From PALSA-1003 sp963791945 (lineage in GTDB: Bacteria; Pseudomonadota; Gammaproteobacteria; Burkholderiales; Casimicrobiaceae): a stretch of 64,000 bases of DNA. The stretch covers positions 4,092,001 through 4,156,000 of the forward strand of contig CAWBUD010000002.1 in the NCBI GenBank assembly GCA_963791945.1. The letters run 5' to 3'. The translations under genes and the position numbers were made by a program. Below the pieces are notes generated by a model, which did not search any database, had not been told where the DNA came from, and saw only the letters and a list, made by a program, of their open reading frames with translations. This document shows, one piece after another, positions 33,407 to 42,015 of the stretch. How positions within the stretch are numbered: the first letter of the stretch is position 1; every line of letters starts with the position of its first letter.

Positions 33407-34290
33407 GCGTACAGGAGGTTCACGCCATGGCTGCGGTAATAGACGCCGCCCGCTGCGTCTGTACGCTCCTCCACATAGACCGCGTTGATCGACGAACGAT
33501 CGTCGAGCGCCCAGCTTGCCGAGACCGTGGCGGTGTCGGTCGTGCCGCGCAGACGGTAGGCGAAGAAGTCCGGGCCGAAAGTCGGATCGGCGGCGATCGC
33601 GGCGGAGGCTACGAAGATTTCCAGGTCCGGGCGCGTGGTCGCTACGACGTCGCCTCGCCGCACCGCCAGCTTGGCTCCGAACAGCCATCGGTCGTTCAAT
33701 GCGTAGCCGGCTCGTGCGTAGATGCTTTGCCCCCGAAGCGCGAATACCTTTCCTGAAATACCCGGGACGACGGGCTCGTCGCTGTTGGCGTAACGTCGCT
33801 CGTATCTGGCACCGAACGCGGCGTCGAATTCCGGCGTGAAGCGTTGCCCGAGCTCGGCGCCTACTTCCAGGCGGCCGCCGTCGCGAAGCTCGCTGTGATA
33901 GTCGTCGTATGCGCCCTCGACGCTGACGGCGATCCACGGCGCGGCGTAACCCAGCCCGAACTTGTGCCGGTAGGTCGCTTTCGCGCCGAGGCCGATCACA
34001 TCGAGCCCGCTGAAGCGATCGTAAAGCTCCGTTCGCGCGTCGCCGGCGAGCGTCAAGCCGTCCGTGCCGGAGATTGCCGAGAACCATCCCGCCATTGCAT
34101 CGAGCGCAAACGCGGCACCGGCTCGGATGTCGGCGGGCGCATACGCACGCGTGAGATTGCTGTCGTACAGAAATCCCGTGTCGACGTCGAGCTGCCAGGC
34201 GGCGTGTGCGACGCCGCCCGCGCAAGCGAGCAGCGCGACTGACGCCGCGGCGCAGGCGGTGCGAATACGTCGATGTGCTGTGCGATACAT
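33394..34290 (-). CDS. Outer-membrane beta-barrel-like protein
   Basis: A 298-residue protein with signal peptide (ACAAASVALLACAGGVAHA), starting at the ATG at 34290. The mature part consists of alternating amphipathic strands rich in aromatic and Gly residues (WQLDVDTGFLYDSNLTRA, GLGAKATYRHKFGLGYAAPWIAVSVEGAY, VNLLYAWRY at the end), as in a single-chain outer-membrane barrel of unknown cargo. Its final strand ends at the C-terminal aromatic-plus-Tyr position. It is coupled to the cupredoxin gene and divergent from the GGDEF-EAL gene. This trio recurs in Betaproteobacteria. Confidence 0.75.
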   Translation of the reverse strand: MYRTAHRRIRTACAAASVALLACAGGVAHAAWQLDVDTGFLYDSNLTRAYAPADIRAGAAFALDAMAGWFSAISGTDGLTLAGDARTELYDRFSGLDVIGLGAKATYRHKFGLGYAAPWIAVSVEGAYDDYHSELRDGGRLEVGAELGQRFTPEFDAAFGARYERRYANSDEPVVPGISGKVFALRGQSIYARAGYALNDRWLFGAKLAVRRGDVVATTRPDLEIFVASAAIAADPTFGPDFFAYRLRGTTDTATVSASWALDDRSSINAVYVEERTDAAGGVYYRSHGVNLLYAWRY

Positions 34291-34651
34291 GAAGCGCCGG
34301 CGTGTCAAGGTCGGAGGCAGTCTACAACACCGAGGCAAGGAACTTGCTTCGTTCCTTCGCCACGCGCTGATGCGGAAAGGGATCCGCTGGGGCGCACCAC
34401 GGCGGGGGGATCCGAGTCTTGGTCCAAGTCGTTGAGTTTGCACCGCATTCGCATGCGCTCCGAGGAGCGTTCGCCGCGACCCGCACGGCCCGGTATCGGC
34501 CCATGTCGACCCGCGCCGTGAGGCGCCGTCGAGGCGAAGTGCCGAACCGCGTCATACGCGTCTTTGTCGTGCGAGCCGGGCGCCGACCGTGTCGCCGCCC
34601 CGATCCGACGAACGCTTCGGCCACACGCCGGCCCTGCTGTGCCTGCCTCCG
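34291..34651. other. Divergent regulatory gap
   Basis: 361 bases between the beta-barrel and GGDEF-EAL genes, transcribed away from each other. The only clear structure is an inverted repeat at 34337-34357. Promoter boxes could not be assigned with confidence. Confidence 0.5.
34337..34357. promoter_or_regulatory. Inverted repeat, possible operator
   Basis: AAGGAAC at 34337-34343, seven-base spacer, GTTCCTT at 34351-34357, an exact inverted repeat 47 bases upstream of the beta-barrel start. The position fits a repressor or activator site for that operon. The binding protein is unknown. Confidence 0.4.
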
Positions 34652-37039
34652 ATGATCGGCCAAAGTCTACAAACGCGAATCCTTGCCCTCTTCCTGCTCC
34701 TCATGATTGCGGTGCAGGTCGGCGGATTCGTCCTGATCAATACGGTCGGCATCGCTGCGGCGCGAAAGACGGTCGGCGTCGAGCTCGTGGGCGGCGCGCG
34801 CGTCATCGAGCTCCTGCTCGATCAGGACGCGCAGCGGCTCGTCCAGGGCGCGCGCCTGCTCTCCGCCGACTACGCGTTTCGCGGCGCCATCGCCACGGGC
34901 GAAGCGGACACCATCCGCTCGGCGCTCGCCAATCACGGCAAGCGCATCGACGCGGATCTCATGATTCTCGTGGGCCTGGATCAGCGCGTGCTTGCCGATA
35001 CGCTGGACGGCTCGACCGGACAACCCTTCCTTTTTCCGGCGCTTCTCGAAAGCGCCGAAGCGTCTCACCAGGCAGCCGCGATGGTGCTGCTGCGCGGCGA
35101 CCTCTATCAGCTCGTCCTTGTTCCCGTGCTCGCGCCGTTGCCGATCGCCTGGGTGGCCGTCGGCGTACACGTCGACGACGCTCTCGCGCGCGACTTGAAT
35201 CGCGTCACGGCGCTACAGGTGTCGTTCCTGAGCCGCCAGGCGGACGGGCCATGGCGGCTCCAGGCGAGCACGCTGCCTGAGGCGGATCGCGACCGTCTGT
35301 TGAGCGACGTCGCCGCGAATCGCTTCGCCGCTACCGACTCCACGGGGAACGCTCTTTACGACGAGGCGTCCGTGACACGCGTGCGCTCGCTCCCTTCGCG
35401 GCCTCAAGAAGCAGTCGTGGCCGTGTTGCAGCAGCCGCTTTCCTCCGCGCTCGAACCCTTCCGCCGACTGCAGCGACAGCTTGCCCTCATCTCGGCGCTG
35501 GCCGTCGTCGTATCCATCATCGCCAGCCTGATGATCGCGCGCGGCATCGTGCGGCCGGTGCGCGAGCTCGCTCGGGTCGCGCGCCGCATCGCCTCCGGCA
35601 ATTACTCGACCGTGCCCGCCGCTCGACGGCAAGACGAGATCGGTGCACTCGCCAACGCGTTTCGAACCATGCAGCAGGGCCTGGTCGCACGCGAATCACG
35701 CATCATGGATCTCGCCTATCGTGATGCGCTGACCGCGCTTCCGAACCGGGCACTGTATTCGGAGCGCCTGGATCAGGAGCTCGCGACCGCCGCGCCACTC
35801 GGTCTGCCGGTCGCCGTGCTGCTCATGGATCTCGATCACTTCAAGGACGTCAACGATTCGCTCGGACATCCGATCGGCGACATGCTGCTGTGCGAAGTCG
35901 CTTCGCGATTGCAGAGCGTCGTGGGAACGTCGGCCGATACCGTGGCGCGGCTGGGGGGAGACGAGTTCGCGGTTCTCCTGCCCGGGTCGACCGCGAAGGA
36001 CGCCGAGTACGTCGCCGGCGAGATGCTGCAGGTCCTCGAGGCGCCGATGACACTCGACAGCCACCTCGTCGACGTGCGCGCCAGCATCGGCCTCGCGGTG
36101 TACCCCGAGCATGGAGAGGAAAGCGCCACGCTGCTCCGGCGAGCCGACATCGCGATGTACGAGGCGAAGCGAAAAAACCTGGGCGTCGCCACGTGGGACG
36201 AGCGCCTGGACCTGCACAGCGGCGAGCGCCTGACGCTCATGAGCGATCTTCGGCAGGCCGTGGACCGAGACGAGCTCGCGCTGGTGTTCCAGCCCAAGGT
36301 CGCGCTCGGCGGCAGCGGCGAGTATTTCGTCGAGGCTCTGGTCCGCTGGAAGCATCCTGTGCGCGGGATCGTTTCGCCGCTGGAATTCATCCCGTTCGCC
36401 GAGCAGACCGGCTACATCCGTGCCATCACGCGATGGGTTCTCGGGAATGCGGTCAAGCAATGCGCCGCGTGGCGCGCGGAAGGGCTGCCGGTGAACGTCT
36501 CGGTCAACCTGTCGGCGCGCGACCTCATGGATCCGGAGCTGCCCGAGCGCTTCCAGGCGATGCTGGGGCAAAGCTACTGCGCCGCACGCTGGTTCACCCT
36601 CGAGATCACGGAGAGCGCCATTCTCGACGATCCCGCGCATGCCATCGGCAACATGAAGCGACTCAATGCCATCGGCTGCAGGCTCGCTATCGACGACTAC
36701 GGCACCGGCTACTCGTCGCTCGCGTACTTGCGGCACCTTCCGGTGCACGAGCTGAAGATCGACAAGACCTTCGTGATGGGGATGGCGCGCGATCCCAGCG
36801 ACGCGGTGATCGTGCGCTCGACGATCGACCTCGCGCACAACATGGAGCTCGCGGTCGTGGCCGAAGGCGTCGAGGACGAGGATACGTTCAATCAGCTGCG
36901 CGCCTTGCGGTGCGACCTCGCCCAGGGCTATTGGCTGAGCCGTCCCCTCGAGCACGGCGAAGTCGTCGAGTGGATGAAAACCTCGGCCTGGACCCGCATC
37001 GAGCCGGTCGAGATCAAGGGTCTGCGCCGAGTCGTCTGA
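34652..37039 (+). CDS. Membrane GGDEF-EAL protein with periplasmic sensor and HAMP
   Basis: A 795-residue signalling protein. Two transmembrane helices (ILALFLLLMIAVQVGGFVLI and LALISALAVVVSIIASLMIA) flank a periplasmic sensor of about 250 residues. A HAMP domain and a GGDEF domain follow, with an intact LGGDEF near residue 433 but no RxxD inhibitory site. The EAL domain near residue 560 has its catalytic residues in place: VEALVRWKHP, NLSARDL, EITESAI, DDYGTGYSSL, LKIDKTFV and AEGVED. Both cyclic-di-GMP synthesis and breakdown are chemically possible. It is divergent from the cupredoxin/barrel operon, which may sense or build something related to the same signal. Confidence 0.93.
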   Translation: MIGQSLQTRILALFLLLMIAVQVGGFVLINTVGIAAARKTVGVELVGGARVIELLLDQDAQRLVQGARLLSADYAFRGAIATGEADTIRSALANHGKRIDADLMILVGLDQRVLADTLDGSTGQPFLFPALLESAEASHQAAAMVLLRGDLYQLVLVPVLAPLPIAWVAVGVHVDDALARDLNRVTALQVSFLSRQADGPWRLQASTLPEADRDRLLSDVAANRFAATDSTGNALYDEASVTRVRSLPSRPQEAVVAVLQQPLSSALEPFRRLQRQLALISALAVVVSIIASLMIARGIVRPVRELARVARRIASGNYSTVPAARRQDEIGALANAFRTMQQGLVARESRIMDLAYRDALTALPNRALYSERLDQELATAAPLGLPVAVLLMDLDHFKDVNDSLGHPIGDMLLCEVASRLQSVVGTSADTVARLGGDEFAVLLPGSTAKDAEYVAGEMLQVLEAPMTLDSHLVDVRASIGLAVYPEHGEESATLLRRADIAMYEAKRKNLGVATWDERLDLHSGERLTLMSDLRQAVDRDELALVFQPKVALGGSGEYFVEALVRWKHPVRGIVSPLEFIPFAEQTGYIRAITRWVLGNAVKQCAAWRAEGLPVNVSVNLSARDLMDPELPERFQAMLGQSYCAARWFTLEITESAILDDPAHAIGNMKRLNAIGCRLAIDDYGTGYSSLAYLRHLPVHELKIDKTFVMGMARDPSDAVIVRSTIDLAHNMELAVVAEGVEDEDTFNQLRALRCDLAQGYWLSRPLEHGEVVEWMKTSAWTRIEPVEIKGLRRVV

Positions 37040-37125
37040 CCCGGTCCGCGCGTGGCCCCGCCCAGGACCGTGCGCCAAGATTTCGACGCCGCTGCTGCCA
37101 CCTGCTCTTTATTTCCAGTCTGCGA

Positions 37126-37143
37126 TGTAAGCGCTCGCTTACA
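37126..37143. promoter_or_regulatory. 18-bp palindrome, likely regulator binding site
   Basis: TGTAAGCGCTCGCTTACA: two exact 8-base arms (TGTAAGCG/CGCTTACA) around CT, 141 bases before the patatin ATG. The size and symmetry suit a TetR- or MarR-family dimer. No regulator gene is adjacent, so the binding protein is not known. Confidence 0.6.
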
Positions 37144-37283
37144 CCACAGATCCTATATTGCATCGCAACAACAAGCAATGGTTCCATCGTTGCGCTTGAT
37201 CCTAACATTCAGAATTTACGATTGGATTAGCTGTAGGCTGGTCCGTATGTTGTCGTTGTGCAACGCGATAAAGGTGAGTTTGC

Positions 37284-38363
37284 ATGATGACATTTCTCGA
37301 CCGACTGCGACCGCTCAAACAAGCCGAACGTCAACCCGTGGGCCTCGCTCTCCAGGGGGGCGGCTCCTGGGGTGCCTATACCTGGGGCGTCCTTGAAGTC
37401 CTGCTGGGGAGTCGCCGCGTGGCGATCGCGCAGCTCTCGGGCGCCAGCGCCGGCGCCATCAATGCGGCTATCGTGGCGGGCGCCCTTGCGAAGGGGTCTG
37501 CGGCTCGGGCGCGTGAAGCGCTTTCCACGTTCTGGGCGCGCATCGCCTCGCCTACGCTGGGCGACGTGGGGCTCGGCGGGCCGGTGGAGCGGGCGTGGCG
37601 CGAATCGATGGGCGTGTGGCTCCTCACTACCGGCGCACTCTCGCCCTACCAGGCCAATCCGCTGGGCATCAATCCACTGCGCAATGCGATCGAGGCGTGC
37701 GTCGACATCGATGCGATCCGCAGCAGGTCCGCTCCGCCTTTGTTCGTTTCCGTGACCAATGTGAGGACGGGGCTGCCAAGGTTGATCTCCAATGCGGAGA
37801 TGACGATCGATGCGCTGCTCGCGTCGGCGTGCCTGCCTCAGCTGTTCCAGGCGGTCGAGCTCGACGGCGAGCCGTACTGGGACGGCGGTTACCTGGGGAA
37901 TCCTGCGCTGGGGCCGATGATCCGGAGCGGGGTCGCGGGCGACCTCATCGTCGTTCAGCTGGTGCCCGACGGACCCGACGATGTGCCGCGCGACGCGGCG
38001 TCGATCCGGCGACGCGTGGGCGAGATCGTGTTCAATTCGAGCCTGGTCGCGGAAATGCAAACCATCGCGGCGATGCGCGACGCGGCGGGCTCGCGCCGTG
38101 CGCCGGTCAGCGACGTGCGCCTGCATCGCATCGGACCTCCGCGAAGGGAGCTGCTGCAGCAAGGCTCGGCGCTCGAGCGCTCGCGCATCTGGCTCGAGCG
38201 CCTGCGCGCCGAAGGTCGGGTGGCCGCCAAGGGATTCATCGCCCGGCACGGATCGGATCTCGGCGTGCGGGAGACGCTCGACGTCGCCACGGCCTTCACC
38301 GATGCGCGCAACGACGCCAGCTCTGCGGCGAACGAGCCCGTGTACGACCGTGGCCCGGGGTAA
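37284..38363 (+). CDS. Patatin-like phospholipase
   Basis: A 359-residue patatin-family protein with all hallmarks: oxyanion loop ALQGGGSWGAYTWGVLEVLL, nucleophile elbow LSGASAGAINAA, and catalytic Asp in YWDGGYLGNPAL. These enzymes are serine acyl hydrolases acting on phospholipids or, in some bacteria, on polyhydroxyalkanoate or acyl carriers. No signal peptide is seen, so a cytosolic or inner-membrane-face role is likely. AAGGTGAG lies about 7 bases before the ATG. The basic C-terminal region (RRRVGEIVFNSSLVAEMQTI) matches the DUF3734-like tail seen in beta-proteobacterial patatins. A palindrome upstream may control it. Confidence 0.92.
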   Translation: MMTFLDRLRPLKQAERQPVGLALQGGGSWGAYTWGVLEVLLGSRRVAIAQLSGASAGAINAAIVAGALAKGSAARAREALSTFWARIASPTLGDVGLGGPVERAWRESMGVWLLTTGALSPYQANPLGINPLRNAIEACVDIDAIRSRSAPPLFVSVTNVRTGLPRLISNAEMTIDALLASACLPQLFQAVELDGEPYWDGGYLGNPALGPMIRSGVAGDLIVVQLVPDGPDDVPRDAASIRRRVGEIVFNSSLVAEMQTIAAMRDAAGSRRAPVSDVRLHRIGPPRRELLQQGSALERSRIWLERLRAEGRVAAKGFIARHGSDLGVRETLDVATAFTDARNDASSAANEPVYDRGPG

Positions 38364-38523
38364 GATGTCTTGCCCGGTCTGTCCGTCGACTACGCGGCAG
38401 ATGCGAAGCGAAGTCCCTCCACCCTGGCACCTCCACTCTACGGGAAGCGCCGTACCAACCATACAAAGCGAAGCGAACCGGGAGTCTCGAAGCTGGCGCC
38501 GGAATCCCCCGCTTCCTCCCTGG

Positions 38524-40605
38524 CTACGGACCCGGGACCGACGCCGGCAATCGCCCAGAGAAGCGACGCTTCAACGTCAGACGCGCCGAGTCGGTCAGGA
38601 TCTGCTGGAGCTCGGGCGTCATCGCCGCCAGCGGCGCCGCGCGCGCTTTCAGCACGCCCGTCCCGGACGGAATGATCACCGAGGTCGTGAGCAAGGTCGA
38701 AAAGATGTCGGTGAGGTTGTTCTCGCTGAAACCGTTGGTCGTGGCATAGAACGACAGGAACGCGCTGCCGCTGGAGCTCAGCGCCTGGTAGTCGCCGAGG
38801 AATAGTCCCTCGGAAAACGGCGCGGCGTTGAAATCGAACGAACCCGCGACGTGGCTCTCATGCCACGTTACGCCGTCGAGCGACATCGCGAGCCAGTAGT
38901 CGGTGGCGAGCGTGGGGGCCCCGGGCGCGTGGTTGCGGAAATCGTAGTAGGTCACGCCGATCAGGCCGTCGTCGCGGATGGTCGCCGCGGGCAGGATCGC
39001 CTGAACGCCCGGGACGGGATTGATCTGGACGGGCGCAGACCACGTAGTACCGCGATCGGTGGAACGCGAGAACGCGATCCCGTCGCGTGCGCCACCGGAG
39101 AAACGCGCGTCCTGCCACGTGACCACCAGAGAGCCGTCCTTGCCTGCGGCAATCGACCCCAGATTGGCACCGTCGCGAATCGCGGTCCCCGTCTCCGGGA
39201 CCCGCGCTCCGCGAGCTTGCACCTGGGCGATCGTGACCGGTGCCGACCAGCTGGCGCCCTTGTCCTGCGATCGGATGACGCGCAGCAGCACGTTCGTTGC
39301 GTTGCCGACGGAGTCGAATTCCGAGAAGAAAAGCACCAGCGTTCCGTCAGGGAGAACGACGATCTGGTTGTTCAGCGTCGAGTTGTTTCCGCCGGGATCA
39401 TAGATCTGTCGGGCCGCTTCCCAGCTCGCTCCGGCGGTCGCCGTACGCGCGAACCAGGTCGGCGCGGGGCCAGTCTCGCCGCCCACGCCGCGGTCCCACG
39501 TGGCGTACACGAGGTTCGCATTGGTCGGATCCGCCGTGATCGACTCCTTGTCGTTGAATGCATCGCTGCCGTCGCTTTTAAGCGTTGTCGCGACGCCCCA
39601 TGTCTTGCCGCCGTCGGAAGAGCGGCTTACCAGCACCGCGCCGAACGAAGTGGGTTGAAACAGGGCGCCGCCGAAGGCGATGACGATCTGGTAAGCGGTA
39701 CCGTCGGGTGCGATGGCGACCCAGGGATCGCTGGCACGCGGATAGTTGCCGCCGTTGGCTGCGCTGCCGCCGGCGCAGCGCGAGAACGGGGCCCGCCCAT
39801 AGGACCACGTTCGGCCGCCATCGAATGAAACGCCGGTGAGCGAGGCCGGCGCCCCGCCGTCCGACCACCGGTCCTGCTGCCAGACGCCGATGAGGTGGTT
39901 GGCATCGCCGGGATCGCGCGCGACCATGGGCTCGACTTCGGCGCCGCGGTAGAGCACGCCGGTCGGCGGCACGCCGTCGCAGGCCCCGGCGAGCGGCGAA
40001 AACCCCGTGACGCGCGCCGTCGTGTCGCCCTTGGCCGCGGCCGGCGTGCACATCGCCACGCCCTCCGGACCGTAGCCTTCGGAAGCGTAACCTTTCGCCA
40101 CCATCAACGCCTTCGTAACCGGATCCGCGGTGTAGCGATGGTTCGAGTCGGCGCGCTGGTTCCACAGGCGATACACGGGCAGGGTTCCTGCAGGACAGGC
40201 GCCGGTGGCGACGTCGGGCAGCGCGATGTAGAACGCGCTGGGCGTCTCGTAGGCGAAGCCGCGGTAGTTTGGATCGATCGGAATTTTCGCGAGCACCGCG
40301 GCGCACTCGGCCGGTGATGCGGAGAAGAAATGCGAATCGGCTGGCGGGGGAATATAGAAGCGGCACACGGGACTCGCTCCCGCGCCGCTCAAGGGATCCG
40401 CGAACGCCTGGAAGGTCAGGCCCGTACGCGACCAGCCCAGGAACCGGTTCGCATCGAGTGCATCGATTTCGGACTGCAGCGCCGTGATGAAGTAGTGGTC
40501 CAGCGCCGGATCGTAGTACTCGACCACGGTGACTGTTTGCGCGAGCGACGCTCCCGCGCATGCAAGCACGCTGAGACCGATCGCGTGGCGGATTGCGCGG
40601 CGCAC
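38524..40605 (-). CDS. Secreted DUF5648 plus BNR/sialidase-repeat protein
   Basis: A 693-residue exported protein starting at GTG, with GAGG about 8 bases upstream and a signal peptide ending SLAQ. Residues 25-165 match the DUF5648 type (VTVVEYYDPALDHYFITALQSEIDALD, CRFYIPPPADSHFFSASPAEC, PVYRLWNQRADSNHRYT). The rest is a beta-propeller-like region with BNR/Asp-box motifs (SFDGGRTWSYG, SSDGGKTWG, SQDKGASWSAP, STDRGTTWSAP). Such repeats occur in sialidases and in non-catalytic surface propellers. I see no complete sialidase active site. Its role is likely extracellular carbohydrate binding or hydrolysis. Confidence 0.85.
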   Translation of the reverse strand: MRRAIRHAIGLSVLACAGASLAQTVTVVEYYDPALDHYFITALQSEIDALDANRFLGWSRTGLTFQAFADPLSGAGASPVCRFYIPPPADSHFFSASPAECAAVLAKIPIDPNYRGFAYETPSAFYIALPDVATGACPAGTLPVYRLWNQRADSNHRYTADPVTKALMVAKGYASEGYGPEGVAMCTPAAAKGDTTARVTGFSPLAGACDGVPPTGVLYRGAEVEPMVARDPGDANHLIGVWQQDRWSDGGAPASLTGVSFDGGRTWSYGRAPFSRCAGGSAANGGNYPRASDPWVAIAPDGTAYQIVIAFGGALFQPTSFGAVLVSRSSDGGKTWGVATTLKSDGSDAFNDKESITADPTNANLVYATWDRGVGGETGPAPTWFARTATAGASWEAARQIYDPGGNNSTLNNQIVVLPDGTLVLFFSEFDSVGNATNVLLRVIRSQDKGASWSAPVTIAQVQARGARVPETGTAIRDGANLGSIAAGKDGSLVVTWQDARFSGGARDGIAFSRSTDRGTTWSAPVQINPVPGVQAILPAATIRDDGLIGVTYYDFRNHAPGAPTLATDYWLAMSLDGVTWHESHVAGSFDFNAAPFSEGLFLGDYQALSSSGSAFLSFYATTNGFSENNLTDIFSTLLTTSVIIPSGTGVLKARAAPLAAMTPELQQILTDSARLTLKRRFSGRLPASVPGP

Positions 40606-40622
40606 GGTGACGATCCTCGGGT

Positions 40623-41060
40623 TCACTCCGCCGCGCGCATCACGTCGATGGTGAGGCGCAGGAGCCTTGCCAGCGCGTCGGGCTGCGGGAGCGTTTCCGC
40701 GGTGACGCCGATCGCACGCAGGTAGCTCGCGCCTGCTCGTATCGCCCGAGCCCGCGTTTCCAGTTGCACGCCGGCGTAGCGCGAACCGTACGCGACGCGC
40801 AGGGCATCGGCGAGCGCGAGATGGATTTTCTCCTGCAGGAGCGAGCCGTCGGCCTCGCCCACGCGCATCGCCCCCTGCCCGGTGAGCAGCCAATGCAGGT
40901 TGATGTTGCGCACCGTGGCGAGCTTGAGGAGATATTCCAGCGTCGCCGAGTTCCGCCGTTCGGCGTTCGACACGGTATTTTCATGCAGCGACAGCTCCGA
41001 GGCGAACGCCTTCTGGCTCGACGTCCCCCGGACGAGCTTGAGACGCTCGCCCAGCGTCAC
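40623..41060 (-). CDS. XRE family (HTH) transcriptional regulator
   Basis: A 145-residue protein. The N-terminal helix-turn-helix reads LGERLKLVRGTSSQKAFASELSLHENTVSNAERRNSATLEYLLKLATVRNINLHWLLTGQG, as in phage-repressor-like XRE proteins. The C-terminal half is helical with no known domain. The GTG at 41060 is chosen because AGGAG lies 6 bases upstream. A 27-codon ATG frame at 41057-41140 ends on this start codon (GTGA) and could act as a leader. It is 17 bases upstream of the DUF5648 gene on the same strand and may control it. Confidence 0.85.
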   Translation of the reverse strand: MTLGERLKLVRGTSSQKAFASELSLHENTVSNAERRNSATLEYLLKLATVRNINLHWLLTGQGAMRVGEADGSLLQEKIHLALADALRVAYGSRYAGVQLETRARAIRAGASYLRAIGVTAETLPQPDALARLLRLTIDVMRAAE

Positions 41061-41265
41061 GCCGCGCTCCTGCGCGGTCGCCAGCGTTCTGCCAGGCGCC
41101 GCTCGCGAGCATCGATCCAGTCGAGACGTGTGTGTTGCATTTATGCCAACGTGTGCCAAGCGAAAGCGCGGTCTTTCCTTGCCTCGGCGCGCTCCGCGGC
41201 GGTAACATTGCCTCAACTAAGTGCATCGGGCAACTGTACACACCGAGGAAGCGCCAGAGACCTCA

Positions 41266-41460
41266 ATGCCGACCGCAACGCACAACCGCCGACTCCAGCC
41301 GCGCTGGACGCTCGTCGCCGATCTGGCGGCAGTCGTCCTGTGGCGGGCGACGAGCGCCGCGCCGACGATGCGCGGCGGCGCGTGGACAATGGCGTTTCGG
41401 AACAGCATCGACGGCGCGAGCGCGCCGGGCTGGGCACGAGCCGGGAGGGATCCGCCGTAA
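41266..41460 (+). CDS. Possible small protein ahead of a terminator
   Basis: A 64-codon frame (MPTATHNRRLQPRWTLVADL...) ending 23 bases before a good rho-independent terminator, which suggests a transcription unit ends here. A short hydrophobic run (LVADLAAVVLW) is present, and the rest is basic and Gly/Ala rich. There is no strong ribosome site and no family is recognised. The unit could equally be a non-coding RNA divergent from the XRE gene. Confidence 0.3.
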   Translation: MPTATHNRRLQPRWTLVADLAAVVLWRATSAAPTMRGGAWTMAFRNSIDGASAPGWARAGRDPP

Positions 41461-41483
41461 GGCGATCGTCCCTTCCCGCTGAG

Positions 41484-41518
41484 AAGCCCGGCCCGCCCGC
41501 AAGGTACCGGGCTTTTTT
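41484..41518 (+). terminator. Rho-independent terminator
   Basis: Stem AAGCCCGG (41484-41491) pairs with CCGGGCTT (41507-41514) and runs into six T residues ending at 41518. It closes whatever is transcribed rightwards from the XRE divergent region. Confidence 0.8.
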
Positions 41519-41561
41519 GTTGCCCAAGGCCATGGAATTTGACGCCAACGAGGCACATGAA

Positions 41562-41762
41562 ATGACACGGCATCCGGAAACACCGGCCCCTCCGCGAGAT
41601 CGGGAAGACCTGGTTCTCGTGCGCGGAACTCGCGAAGGCACGTACTGGCAGGCTCCTGATGGCCTGATCGTGCGCCTCGCCGCGGGCGAAAGCGATCACG
41701 TCGCAGAGGCGGAGCAGCGCGAGCTGCTGTCGCTCGCCTGTCGCGACGCGGGCGGAAAGTAG
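41562..41762 (+). CDS. Small protein of unknown function
   Basis: A 66-residue frame whose ATG at 41562 has GAGG 8 bases upstream. An upstream in-frame ATG at 41532 is an alternative. The product is acidic and soluble: DREDLVLVRGTREGTYWQAPDGLIVRLAAGESDHVAEAEQRELLSLACRD. The alternating hydrophobic pattern in LVLVRG...GLIVRLAAGE suggests a small beta domain followed by a helix. No family is recognised. It follows a terminator, so it must have its own promoter. Confidence 0.5.
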   Translation: MTRHPETPAPPRDREDLVLVRGTREGTYWQAPDGLIVRLAAGESDHVAEAEQRELLSLACRDAGGK

Positions 41763-41896
41763 CGTCGCATCGAGTGCTCGAGCTCTTCTTGCTCCGGCGA
41801 GAAGAAACGGCGATTGCGAGGGTCGTGCGCGGCTCTGCTAACCGGCATTGCGGGATCGCCGCCGCACGACAGAAGTGCGGTCAGCAGTCGCGGAAA

Positions 41897-41918
41897 CCCG
41901 GCGGGGCGACCCGCCGGG
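41897..41918. terminator. Strong hairpin, possible terminator
   Basis: CCCGGCGGG (41897-41905), loop GCGA, CCCGCCGGG (41910-41918): a nine-pair stem with a GNRA tetraloop, after the small gene and before the HNH gene. It lacks a T-run, so it may instead stabilise a message end. Confidence 0.35.
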
Positions 41919-42015
41919 GCCGTGGCGAAATCCTTACGCTCTGGACAGTGCGGGACCATCCCCGGTAGCATGAGCACGAAAATTGCTCTGCCGAGGCGCT
42001 CGAGGAAACAGAAAC

